In this document: piece by piece, positions 44,022 through 55,800 of the stretch
Position numbering within the stretch: the first letter of the stretch is position 1
Layout of the letters: the number at the start of each line of letters is the position of its first letter
NCBI GenBank assembly: GCA_024336345.1
Contig: JANFOG010000012.1
Location: forward strand, 992,001-1,056,000
Source: Mariannaea sp. PMI_226
Taxonomy: Eukaryota > Ascomycota > Sordariomycetes > Hypocreales > Nectriaceae
DNA length: 64,000 nucleotides
Direction: 5' to 3'
Position numbers and translations under genes: made by a program
The notes under the pieces: generated by a model
What the model was told of the DNA's origin: nothing
Databases searched by the model: none
What the model saw: only the letters and a program-made list of their open reading frames with translations

Positions 44022-45739
44022 GGGGGGCATGGGGGGTAGCCAAGGTCTAGCGAGGAGCAATGAATGCATTGGGGAATCAATATTCATCCCACCGCAAGGC
44101 TGAAGATATGATGTCCTAGTCCAGTAGTAAGGTAGTTACCCCTTAGCCTTAGTTCGCATATCATATAACATGAAATGATGCATTTCGTCTTCAGCTCGCC
44201 GTTGTGTAACTATCACTAATCTACATTCATCGATTCACCCAATCATGCATCCATGCCGATGTGTTTTGTGTTTGTTCGTCTCTCAGTCAAGCATCTTCAG
44301 TCAAGCACCTAATAAGACAGGGTGCTCAACTTATTGGCGGGTTACATTGTTCAAATAAATTGGCCGATAAGATTTGACACTGGTGGGCCCGTGCAAAAAG
44401 CTTGGCTCTCTTAGCCCTGTCTACTAAAAAAAGCTTAACACGGCACTACTATAAATTAATAAATAGTCAACGTCGATTACTTCTTTACTATTTACTATAT
44501 ACATACATATATACACTTGGTGAACTTTGGTGTCTCCCTCCGACCCCCATGGGATCATACAATGTGGACTGGTCTCGGGTACAGTTTTCTTACCAGCCTC
44601 GTTACATTTAGCGACCGCTTCCTCTCTCTTCTCAATGTCTCAAGCCCGTCCAGATCATTCAAGCTACCTGAGGGAGCTAATCCCGAATCCACTTCCCCCC
44701 TGAGCTAAACGGATATCATCTCACATCTCACACCTAAACAAGGAGGATGTTGGTCTTATGACTCCAAATTTGCCAGAAGCCATGGCTCTCTCGGAATTTA
44801 TCTCTCTCCTTCGGTTACCTCGCCTCAGTCACGAATGACGTCACCCAATTTTAGACTCACTAACCCATAGCATCCTCGCGCCTTTCGCATCACGAAACAC
44901 TTCTCAGTGCCTAATAATTTCCCCCAGTCATCACAGAGACATCTATGAGGGATTTTCTAATGGAACGCTCACCGCGTTACATCTCACCCGTAATTGAAGA
45001 CAGAGAGGCCTCTCGTGTAGTGGGTAGCTGGCCACGAAGTAACTTATGTACTAAATGGGACAACGGGCTACCCACTCCTTGCTGCAAATCCATGTCGAGA
45101 AAATTTTTTCTCTTCTCCTCCAAGTTGCCGACTTTGTCTTGTTCTCTCTTGTCTCTCTCATCTTCGTATTGTGCTGTGCGGCTGTATTACGTGATACCTA
45201 CCTAAGGAAAATTTAATGAGGTCGAGTAAAAAAACAACATAGAGGCGGCATTAATGGCTGCTTGTGTAAGCTGGAGGTCACTGCGGCCTCTGAGAAAGTC
45301 CTCCAAATGTTCCAAACAACCCGGCGGTGTTATGCTAACTTGTACCTTGAAACAAAGGTGAAGCTGGAAGCTGGAATTCCTACAGTCTTTCATAGAAACA
45401 TCAACTACGATAAGATTAGCCGGCCTTGAGTTTTGTGTTCGTGGCAATTCAGAGCCAGGTGCTTACGCACACTCTGTCCAGTAGTTCGAAGCCAGCGATC
45501 TCTCGGTAGTCACCTCTCGACTCAAGTCAGGGAGCTACAGAGGTACACATGCGTTTCATCTTTGAGAATAGACAGTCAGCTCTCTTCTACCACACTACAG
45601 GCCACGGCCATCATAATAGTTTTACTTTAGTGTGAGTGTGAAGAGGTATGGATGACTATGTTTACAGCTTACTTCAATATTTACCCATTAATTTACCAAG
45701 AAATGGAGAAATCTTAGCCACATTATACCAGAATTACTT
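44022..45739. other. 1.7-kb convergent intergenic region
   Basis: No gene recognised. It contains a perfect 10-bp inverted repeat AGTGGGTAGC (45019-45028) / GCTACCCACT (45067-45076) with a 38-bp spacer. Short ATG frames lack any domain-like features. Confidence 0.5.
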
Positions 45740-47149
45740 TCAGGCTTCTAGTCTCTCTCTCCGCTCCCAAAGGCCTTGTACGAAAGGTGCACCAAGTATC
45801 ATGCCTTGAGGGCAGTGTTCGCTGACCTCAAATTTTAGGATCGCTGATAGTGCATTTCCAGTTTTGCGATCGTTCCTCGTCCAGTGAATTTCTACTGTCC
45901 CCATACTCGCCCCAGCACCGTCATCTCCAAAATCCAGCCAAACAGCTCGGTCAGGCCATTTGCGCTTCACTTTAACTCTCAGTTCCAACGCTTTCTTATG
46001 GGAAAGAATGTTGACTTCCATCTCTCTAGCAAGAACCGCAGTGATTTTCTGTTTTTGGCCATCCGAGCAGGAGACTAAAACGCCTATCGTCTTGTTCCAG
46101 TATCTCGGGTCAGCCTTTATTACTAGTCTCTCAGGAACTGATGTTTGTGAACCCCTTGACTCAGCTCGTGTTAGAGACTCCGGATCGGGTGTTGGATGAC
46201 TCCGTCTTCTGGTATCTTGAGAATCTGACGGCAGGGACAGTTCGACGTTCTCGATTCACATCAGCACATTTCACAAGGCCGTATAGAGAATATAAGGGTG
46301 TAGAGTTACCATTTCCGTTCTGGAATCTTCGGGTATACGCTCTTCGGGTATACGCCCAGTTTTCACCACGCTCTTGCTTAAATTTACGAGGGTTTCATGG
46401 CCTCCTCCCCATGAATTTATGGAATTTCTCGAGTAAGATGGACCCAGATGGCCGGAAGCTTGCCTTTGGATGCGACTCTCTATGCGCTTGAGCTGGTTCA
46501 GCTGACTCTTGATGGCTCTCTTCATCTGCCGACTGGGAGGGGCTTTTTTTTAGTTCCGTTGACATAGTATAGAGATAAGTAGGTCATAGACTTACATCTC
46601 CCGCTTCAACCCCTCGTCGCCCGCCTCGAACACCTCAGCTGCAGTATCTTGCAAGCCTAGGTCTATTGTTTCGGCGTCCAAGCTGATTGTTTCGAAAATC
46701 GCAATTAATAGTATCAAGGCCAAAAGAGTTTTGATTCGCTCCATCTGAGGGAGGAGGATTTTAATCGTTTTCTTTTGATACATCCACCTAACAGCTGTGA
46801 TTATAGTGTATTTACTTATTACTTCTTCGTTTAGACGCCTGTTGGCTTTGAGGATGCGCGATTGAACATTCCTGGTGTCCCGTTCAAGGTCGTCCATGAC
46901 CTGGTGACTTGTTAAAAAGGCAAGAAGATGAGATTCTTTGTACTTCATGTAGTGTCGCCTCAAAGCGATGCAGGTCAAATCAATCGCGTGGGAGAAGGTG
47001 AAAACTTGGTCTGAAAAATTCGCCATGTCTTGAGTGGCGGAACCAGCATCGTGCGCTGCATCGCTGAGAGCATGGGCGAATTTGCTGGCATATTTTACCA
47101 ATTGAAGGAGTGCTGTACAACTAGCAACAAGGCCTACGATTTCAGCCAT
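45740..47149 (-). CDS. Fungal STAND-type N-terminal domain protein with C-terminal retropepsin-like region
   Basis: Three exons (46596-47149, 46310-46532, 45740-46249) give 428 residues. The N-terminus MAEIVGLVASCTALLQLVKYASKF... is the alpha-helical domain that fungal NLRs carry before NACHT or NB-ARC, but no nucleotide-binding domain follows. Instead there is a Ser/Arg-rich linker, a helix (KRAIKSQLNQLKRIESRIQRQ) and a C-terminal beta-rich segment (ITAVLAREMEVNILSHKKALEL...QGMILGAPFVQGL). That segment resembles the retropepsin-like fold attached to this N-domain in other fungal proteins. The catalytic Asp-Ser/Thr-Gly is replaced (AREM), so protease activity is unlikely. It may work as an adaptor for NLR signalling (inference). 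Confidence 0.68.
46326..46355 (+). repeat. Perfect 15-bp tandem duplication in coding sequence
   Basis: TCTTCGGGTATACGC occurs twice back to back (46326-46340 and 46341-46355). On the coding strand this doubles a five-residue unit (RIPEE/RIPED). A recent in-frame slippage event is the simplest explanation. Confidence 0.9.
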
Positions 47150-48186
47150 TCGGGATGCACGAGAGCGACGGCAAAGGATACCATGGTCTGAAGTTTCTCA
47201 TACGCCCCAAGCTCATCTTTAAGAGCTTCCTACTGTTGCCTTGAGGCCCAAACCTGGGCCGACATCTACCCCGGAAATGCTGCAGGCATGTGGCAAAGGA
47301 TTCCATGAGTTTCTGCGCATCTGAAGTGGCTCGCTACCATTTGTCAAGGCTTGCCATAGCTGAAGATTGCGCCTTGTCGACCGATTGGCCGATATGCAAA
47401 ACATCTGCATGTCATGTCCGACTTTGCAACACAGACAGCGGGGAAAGTCAAACAGTCATGCAAGAGTGAGATAAAAAAGGACACAAGTGTTCTAGATTCC
47501 TGCCAATGATCGAGATTGCCGCTCTGGTAGTGGTGTAGCATAAGAGCAAGCTTGAGCGCAAACAATAGGCATGATTGATATATCAAAAACACCAACATAC
47601 TAGAACACCCTTATCCAAGTAGCGCAGTCGCGGACTTGATCCCTAGATCGAGTCCTCCTCGTGTGCGTAGTCAAGAACTATTTCTCAGCAACTTCATAGA
47701 TAAGCAATAAATGCATATCAAACGAGTGGTGTTCATCTGTTTTACGTCTAGCCGTGGAAGGTCGTAAAGTAAGCCTCAGGTTGATTATCTTCTCTTTGGT
47801 TAATGTGCGTTAGAGGACGGTTCCTCCTCACCGATCTGTTGTACTATCGTGGTGATGGGTATAATGTAAGACTAGTATTATCATCAACCAGATCTTGAAT
47901 TTCCAGTTTGGTAGATATCTGACCCTTGAGAGAAAAGTATATATGTCAAAGCATACCAAGATGACACCCGTCAGACCTGAAAGATGCTAAATTCCTCAAT
48001 CCAGAGGAGTATACTAGGCTAAATAACTTAGGTCTCAGACCCGGAGCATGCGCCAATATGGGAAAGTTCTCAACAGAGGATTCCATTCCATTGGATGGGG
48101 AGTGAAACATGAAGGGTTCCCGGCCGTTGAGCCGCATAGGATACGCAATCACATTGATAGTAAAAAAGAAGGCCCTCAAAAATCAA
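47150..48186. other. Intergenic, promoter of the N-domain gene
   Basis: 1.0 kb. Minus-strand frames at 47219-47600 look weakly protein-like but contain stops and no recognisable motif. No gene is called. Confidence 0.45.
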
Positions 48187-48276
48187 TCCGGTATGGTGTA
48201 GTGGCTAACATTTCGCGCTCTCATAATCTGAGGGATCAGTTCCGCGGAGCCCAGGGTTCGATTCCCTGTACCGGAG
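48187..48276 (+). tRNA. tRNA-Glu (CUC) with anticodon-loop intron
   Basis: The acceptor arms TCCGGTA and TACCGGA pair perfectly, with discriminator G at 48276. The D arm is GTGT..ACAT. The anticodon stem TCGCG/CGCGG frames the loop CTCTCA, giving anticodon CTC. An 18-nt intron (TAATCTGAGGGATCAGTT) follows position 37. The T arm CAGGG-TTCGATT-CCCTG is canonical and also serves as the Pol III B box. The intron sits at the canonical position for nuclear tRNA introns. Confidence 0.93.
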
Positions 48277-48280
48277 TCTC

Positions 48281-48285
48281 TTTTT
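48281..48285 (+). terminator. RNA polymerase III terminator of tRNA-Glu
   Basis: A run of five T residues starts four bases after the end of the mature tRNA, the standard Pol III stop signal. Confidence 0.8.
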
Positions 48286-48888
48286 GCATGTTGATTGAGC
48301 TTGCTTGACTCGGATACTTTTGCTAGCTTCTTGTTTGTTTTTATTTTGCATGTATTATTTACTTATTATATCGTAGTGATTGAATATTCGCGTTTGTTTG
48401 GTCTGTGAAGTTTGGCTCATCATGATGGAGACGCCGTCATCATCCCACACATTTGTCCTCTCCAGCTTCTGATGCCAAATAAATATCAACACAAAACACA
48501 TGATTGCTCCTCGGATAAAGCCCTGTTATTTCTTATATGGATACAATCCACACAATCCTAAAAATATTTACCTGGACCCTCCATGAACCTATCAGTCTTC
48601 ACAGGGTGTACATTCTAGGCCCTCTCAACAGAGGAGCTGCTCAAGTCAACGTCTATGCTCTTCCGGACTATATCACAATCCAACCATGCCCTTGAAGTAA
48701 ACAAACAAGACTTTTCACAGTTCACTCTTTTTCCCGTTCTGTTTTCCCTCTGCAAAACTTCGCAGAGCAAATCCTCACGGAACCCAGTCTATCAAGCAGT
48801 CCTAGATTGACCCTCAGAAAACGTCTTACATAACACCCAAACACAACACATCCCGTAAGATACATGCTAATAAAAGCCGCCTCCCAGC
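48286..48888. other. Intergenic after tRNA
   Basis: About 600 bp holding the 3' flank of the sugar transporter gene. Nothing else recognised. Confidence 0.5.
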
Positions 48889-51673
48889 CTATGCAGCACG
48901 ATCACTCCCATAATTTTGCGTCAATTCAATCGACTCATGCGCTGGTGACGAGGTTTCTCGAGTCCGCGGAAAATACAAAACCGGCGGCTGAGCCAGCGGA
49001 ATTTTGTTTTCCGAATCCCTGAACACGCTTCGAAAGCGATCGTAAATGCATGTCTTGACAAGCCAGGGGAGGTATTGGCAGAGTTGGAACTTCGCAAATT
49101 CTCGCTTAGGCACTTCGTAGATGTAGTCAAGGCCCTCAAGCGAGATTCGTCTAGTCTCTTCCACAAAGAGGAACACGAGAACAAAGGCCACAAGAGTGAA
49201 GCCTGAAAAAGCAGCAAGGCATCCTGGTGTGCTCAATGCCGCGTTGATCCTGAAATTTATCAGCAAGAGTGGACAGTTGGGAAGTGACGAGACGAACGCT
49301 GGAAAGCAAATAGACAGAATGCCAGCAAAGAGGAGATTAGTAGAGACGGCGAAAGCACATCCCTGCTTCTTGGTTAGTACTAGTATTCGAGAGCGAATAG
49401 ATTTTATGCACCCACCACTTCCCGATTAGCCAGTGGAAAGCTGTTTGAAGTGATTAGCACAGTTCTTGGCTGTTGCAATAGGATAGGGCCCATACTAACC
49501 TCTCAGCTGCCAGGGTGAAGGGAACAGGCCCTACGAATCATCAGAAGAGAACAATCTATCTCAGTCGAGGGCACGTACCCAGTCCCGGCGAATAAGCCAC
49601 AGCATGGACTATTCCAAAATAAGTCACATGAATTTACTTGGTAACTAGGCAACTTACGGTACAAGAACGTTATGGCTAATCCACCTGTTTTCCGGCGGGA
49701 TCCCGGGTCTTCCAAAACAGCTAGAAATGACAACGCAGCGGAGGCCAGAAGTATTGCCATGATGGGGAGAGTTACATTAAGCCATTTTCGTCTTCCAATT
49801 GTATCGATAGTCCCAATAGCAGGAATACCAAAGAAGAAGTTGATAGCACCTAAGACAAATCGATTTAGTAAAAAGCGCATGATAGCGGATCAGGGATCGT
49901 AAAAATGCGTACCGAATCCTAAGCTAAAGTACATGGCGTTTTTGGTGAGAGAATCGAGGGATGTCGTGCCATCATCCCAAATACGGGTGAAGAGAGTCCC
50001 TAGATATGTTAGAAAGGAGTAGTGAGAGGCTTAGAAAGCATACCTGAATAGAAGGCTAGAATGTTGACTGCAGGTGTGCAAGCATCAGTAGACGGAAACG
50101 GTGTAAAAAGGGGAATCTTAAACTCACTACCGCAGAGTTGCTGCGCCAATGCAACTATCGAGCTGCTGATTAGTGCATTTCTCAGTCGCATGCGGCTAAA
50201 GAGCTCTCCAAACTGCTTCAAAAAGCTGAATAGACCATTATACTCCTTCTCCTGCATGCGGTGAGCAAATTCACTGGCAGTTTGTTCAGCACCGCCCTCT
50301 TGCTCCCGCTGGATAGACTTGTAGAGGACGTAAATATCGCGTAAAGCGATAAGCTAGGAGAGGTTAGTTTTCTTGTGCGAAAAATTATAAATGGGTTGCT
50401 TGATACTTACTTCACACTTTCGTAATGATTTCAAAACATCATATGCTTTTTGAGGGTTGTAGTTTGGGCCTCGTCGCATATACCACCGGGGGCTTTCGGG
50501 GCAGACAAAGAGAGCTCCAAGGAGAAAAATAGATGGAATGATAGGGGCTCCAAGTATGAAAGCCAAGGCAAACTTGCGGTTGTTTATGAAGGAGAGGCCG
50601 ATATTGCAGCCGAACCCGACCAATATCCCGCAAGCAACCCTGAATATATTGTAAGTTGACTGCTCTTCCAAGACGTTATGGGCTTATCTACAGTCCTGGA
50701 TACATACCATAGCTGCCATGCAAGAATTGACGTTCCTCTCCAGTACCCAATAGCGGTCTCGGAAGCAAGGATCGGGGTGTTTACAGCTTTTACCCCCATG
50801 CCTAGTTTCTCTAAATATCAGCCTTCCGAATGTTTCGGACTGAGTTGACCAAGTGCATCACCCTAATAGAGCGAATGGAGCGGCGGCTATTCAACTTACC
50901 GATTCCATTGAATATTCGGATAACTAACAAGATAACCCACTTTGGTGTTGCTGTTGAGATAAAGGGGACTATGGCTGCAGCTAAGGAGGATAGCAGTACT
51001 AGCACGGCTGCTACGACCATCGAGCCCTTCCGACCGAACCTGTCACTAATAGGCAGTGCAAGCCAGCAACCGAATAAGGCCGCTGCGAGGAAGGGCATGG
51101 CGTTGGTGGCTCCAAGAGCCCAGTCACACCATCGAGGCGCTGTTGGGTGAATGGTGGTGTGTGCGTCTGCGGCCCGGTCATTAGAGCACGACAAATCAAA
51201 CATATCACTATACAAAGACGCTCCATTGATGGAAGACTGCACATGGCCTTGGAGGAAGGCTGCTAGGGAAACGGTCAAGATGACAACACGCATGCCGGGT
51301 TCCGGAGAGAGGGATTCTTCCTCCTTGACCATAGCTTGCTTTTCCTCATTGCTGAGCTCCACGAGGCCAGTTCCAGGCACTGTTCCAGTGTCTCTACTGA
51401 TATCCTGATATGTCTTGAGGTTCTTGCCGACCTTGGCGGCACGGAGTAGGCGACCACAGTCAACATTAGATAGTGAGACTCTGTGGAATTCCTCAACGTC
51501 GGTGGCCAAGTCATCATCTCGAATGTGAACTTGAGCAACGTTAGTAGGCTATCTTTGCCGTGTGGTAGAGTACACTAACGCAAGGGTTGCTCGATATATG
51601 CACCGTAGTCATGAGTACGATGCCTCTGGCCCGCGGATGACCGTTTGGAGAACCAATACCATTGTGTCTTCAT
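48889..51673 (-). CDS. Sugar-porter-family MFS transporter with 13 exons
   Basis: Thirteen exons close to 694 residues: 51580-51673, 50900-51529, 50708-50801, 50411-50639, 50131-50353, 50044-50067, 49913-49999, 49658-49849, 49579-49608, 49500-49530, 49416-49440, 49298-49362, 48889-49249. Introns are 44-98 bp. Signatures: SDRFGRKG, RIFNGIGMGVKAVNTPILASE, PESPRWY, QQLCGVNILAFYSG, TIDTIGRRK, SPGLGPVPFTLAAESFPL, and EETRRISLEGLDYIY after the last helix. A long N-terminal cytoplasmic region (~110 residues) precedes helix 1. A PLP..SPE-like acidic stretch within it is typical of the inositol/quinate-like fungal subgroup. Four exons are only 24-31 nt. A 48-bp intron was inferred near 49250-49297, although that stretch is also open, because removal restores the family spacing FPA-INAALSTPG. 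The substrate is probably a sugar, polyol or quinate-like acid. Confidence 0.85.
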
Positions 51674-52838
51674 AATCTTGTTAACTAATGGAAAGAAGTT
51701 GATTAGTATACTAAAGAGAATCTCTATTGTAGTGAGAATTGGCTATTTATGACTATCTATCAGTCATACACTAATACGATGAGATTCATAACGAGGCAAC
51801 CCGTCATGTATGAGGCAACCCACCATCCCCCAAGGCAATGTGCAAAATAAGAAAAAAAAAAGAAAAGAAAGCAACAACAACGCCTGTTCTTAGTACCTAA
51901 CCTATCACACCTATCACACCGCTCGCATCAATTCAGGCGGCGTCGCATGACGTCGCACGACGTCCCCTAGCGCTTAGGAGCTGTGCTCTCCTTCAGCACG
52001 ACATGGCTTTATCCATTTCCTTTGCAGTAGTCGGGCGGTAGCGCTCGTACTTCCTCCCTGAGAAGCTCACAATTGGCTCAGACTCAACAATGAAGGAGCG
52101 CGCCACGTTAGAAGCGTCGGGCGCTCGGCGATAGTGTCCCATGGGAGCGAGTCCAAGGGCTGTACGTGAGGCTCCAGCTAACGTTATTTGTTACGGCTGA
52201 GCCAGCTTTAAGACAAAGCGACGGCACATTTTGACCCTGTGACTAGAAAACTCCCATTTGCTTCCATAGAGATGCTGTATTTAGAAAAACATGATGACGA
52301 ATGCACCCACGCTGGTGCTGTTCCCAACGAGCAGCACATGCATATCAAGGCACACTCAGCTACGGAACAGCACCTACACACACCCCGCATCGCAGCCCCT
52401 TTCCACCTGGCCCATTCTTCTCTCAGTTCCGACTGGAAGAGAAACCTCGTCTGCCTCTGTGACCCCAGCACCAGGTGGTCGTTTGCATAATACTATGGCA
52501 CAGCATAACTTGATAGTCTCCGGCCCTCTCAGTATTATTGTTGAACAACAACGGCGATTTCAAGGAACAATCCCTTCTCTTCATACACGACGCCACTAAG
52601 CACATTGTACCAAAAAGGAAAGGGTATCAGGCTCTTCGTCTTTGCTTAGCTGTTGGCATTCATGGCCCCCAGTGTCAGCGTTGGCCAAACCAACAGCACG
52701 ACCCGAGGATATTTAAGTAGGCCATCAACTTTCATTATCGTTAAAGATCATAATCTAACTAGACTTGGCCTACTAGGTACATCAACTCGCGTTCAATTCG
52801 ATCGATTTCAATAATCCCCTCCAACCAAGAACGCAAAC
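51674..52838. other. 1.2-kb divergent intergenic region
   Basis: Promoters of the transporter (-) and the ankyrin-C2H2 gene (+). It includes an A-rich tract at 51850-51870 and closely spaced CGTCGCATGACGTCGCACGACGTC elements at about 51941-51963 (CGTC/TGACGTC-like, CRE/ATF-type cores). Confidence 0.5.
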
Positions 52839-55800
52839 ATGGTTACCAAGTCTGATTCTCCCGGCAAACATACCATGCAAACTCCCTCTCAAGCATCTGA
52901 TAAAATCCTTCTTGTTAGTGCCGACATCAAATTCCGCCCCCCTAGTGACACCTCATCGTGGGAAACGGTCGACAGTATACGAGACGAACTCACTGCCAAT
53001 GAAACCTTGGTTACCGATGCCATGGCAAAGTTCAACCTCTCCGAAGTGCCCTCGTCTGATCTAGACGCCATTCCGACCCTACCCACATACGAAGAAGATG
53101 TTAAGCAGTCGGAGAGTTCCATTCAGCGCACCAAGTCGCCGGACAAGATGCAGTCGCTGTTTACACCTCGGGTCGAGGAGCTGCTGCGATCTGACGACCA
53201 ATACCTACATGACAACGAATCTGGTCGCCTCTATTCTCTTTTTGGGTCCGCTTACATGAAATCACTCGACAAGGGTGACTGGAAGCATGCTACAAAGTGT
53301 TTGAGCTTAGCATTAGATCACCTCGTCAAGGTCTCACCACATGACATCGATACTATTGTCCCAGTTGCTCAGAACTTGATCGACATGTGTGAGATCATGG
53401 GCGATAATAGCGGTGCCGAGAGCCGACTTCTACGGCTACAAAAGGAGACTGACGAGAGGACCGTCGCCAACATCGAGATTGGCGAGATCACCAGGGCGAA
53501 GGAGTGGTGCCATGATCAAGGCTTCAGCGTGAAGCACTTCAATGAAGTGGATCCTTCTAAAGGCTGCTCGCCCCTTGCACGTGCAGTCAGTGAAGGGCGT
53601 TTAAGCCTGGTTAAGACCATGTTGAGTTTCACCAAGAAGATCAGTTCGTTAGGCGATCTTGCATCCCGTCTGCTCCTACTTGCGGCGGACACACGAGACA
53701 TCAAAATGGCAGAGCTTCTTCTCCAAAATGGCGCCGAAGTCACAATCCAAGACAGTCAGGGGAGAACTGTCCTACACCGGTGCCAGCATTGCTCTGAGAT
53801 GGGCATTGAAGGCGGATTACAAATAGCAGCCCTCGCCCTGGGGAAATGTCAGGATCTAGTGAACAAGCAAGATGATTCTGGCAAGACAGCCCTGTACCTG
53901 GCCTGTGAGAGCGGATATTTTGGCATGGCAAACCTACTTCTTGAGAATTCAGCGGATCCAAACGTTGTCGAAGTCAATGGCAAGGCAGCCTTATACCTAT
54001 GCTGCCAGAAAGGGGGGCTGAGGTTTGTACGACGCCTTTTACAGGCCAAGGCCAACCCCAACGCCATTGGTCCTGGGGGCTGTACACCTCTAGTGATCTC
54101 AGTAATGACAGCATCCCAGAGAGCAGAATTAGACACGCTCGAGATCGTGAGAGAGCTTATCAAGTCTGGCGCAGATCCTCTAATGTCTGACTCCAGAGGA
54201 AAGAATGCATTTAACTATGTTGGTGGCTTGCTGGGTTCGCAGTTGAAATCGATTTTGGACGAGCATCGAAAGGAGAGGCCCTCTCTTGATGAACAGCCAA
54301 CGTTTGTAAGGCCGTTAGCCAACCTAGCGCAAACAAAGCCGTTCACTGAAGGTATACCACCAGCACTGATCAGTGCAGAGCATGAGACTGAAACGGGTAC
54401 TCTCGGCTCAGCTCCCAAGTCTAAAAGCAGGATGTCGTTTCTCAAGTCTTCAAAGATTGGCTCTGTTCATTCCGGGTCAGCAACCAGGTCAAGAACCAGA
54501 TCGATGTACTCCAGATCTCTGAGCCGCTTGCGGACCACCCCGACATCCTCGAATAGGAGCAGCCGATATAGCGCCACTACGGTTTCAACCGCCCCCATCC
54601 TTCCACACGATGTCACGGATAACGAGGGTCAGATGGGGGTTCTCGAACCCTTGCGGAAGGACATTGGCACGAATCCGGATGCTCAGCGCGATGTATCTCT
54701 GGACCTTTCAGCCATAGCCGAGAGTGCACCGCAGTCACTCAGGGGCACAGATTCAGAGCACCCATCCGCAGACAGAGGTCTCGAATCAAGACATTTAATG
54801 AGCCTATCCCGAGATGGTAGGAGCAGCTCGAGGTCCGGCCGGCCATCTACAGAACTTGGCCAGTCCAGTGACCTCAAGGATCTAAAATTGGCTCCATCTG
54901 TTGAAGAACAGAACAAGAGCGTTGATACAACAGATGCCAGCTCAATATTTACCGACTCGGACGCCAGCAGCGGGGAGGTCCCCGAGTCAAGAATCTTTGA
55001 CGGTCAGAACTTCCCTCCAAGTCTTCAAGGGCAACTCCCTGCTGGAAGCCAGTATATCTACAGACAGCACCCTGGATATTCTCAAAACCATAGCCAGGGC
55101 GCTGGGGTTTTCACACCATTTTCCGGGGGTACAAGTCAACCTCTAGAGAATGGACGCCCAGCCGCTACCCGTGGCCGCGGACGTCGCTCCCAAAACCCGA
55201 ACGAAGAACAGGATCCTTCATTTGGCGATAACATGGATGGCGCTGGCGGCAATCCCCTCAAGCTACGCTTTGCATGTCCTTTCGCAAAGAGGTTTCCACA
55301 ACAGTACTCCCATTGCAATACACATCAGCTCAGCGACATCAAGTCCGTGAAACAACACTTGAGGCGTAAGCACAAGAAGAAGCCTACCTGTGCACACTGT
55401 AGAGGCACGTTTAATACTGAAATAGAAAAAGATTCGCACATCCGGCAATGGGACTGTCAAGTGTCTGATGAACCAGAACCAGATGGCGTCGATTATGATC
55501 AGTCTGTGGCTCTCTCCGCCAGGAGTACCGGAAAAGCGGAAGACCAATGGCGACGGATGTTTACAATCGTGTTCCCCAATGTAACCCCTCCCTCCTCTGT
55601 ATATATTGACGATAATGCAGCCAGTTCTGCTCAGTTCACTCAATTCGCTCAGACTCATATGGCGCAGTGGCTGGAGGAAAACATACCGGCTGGTGGATGT
55701 ACGAGTCAAGACTTCCTAACAATTCACAGTCGTGGCATGCAAGTCATGTCCGAGAGGCTCAGCGGATCAAGACATGGGGGAAGCGACACTGCCGGACCTC

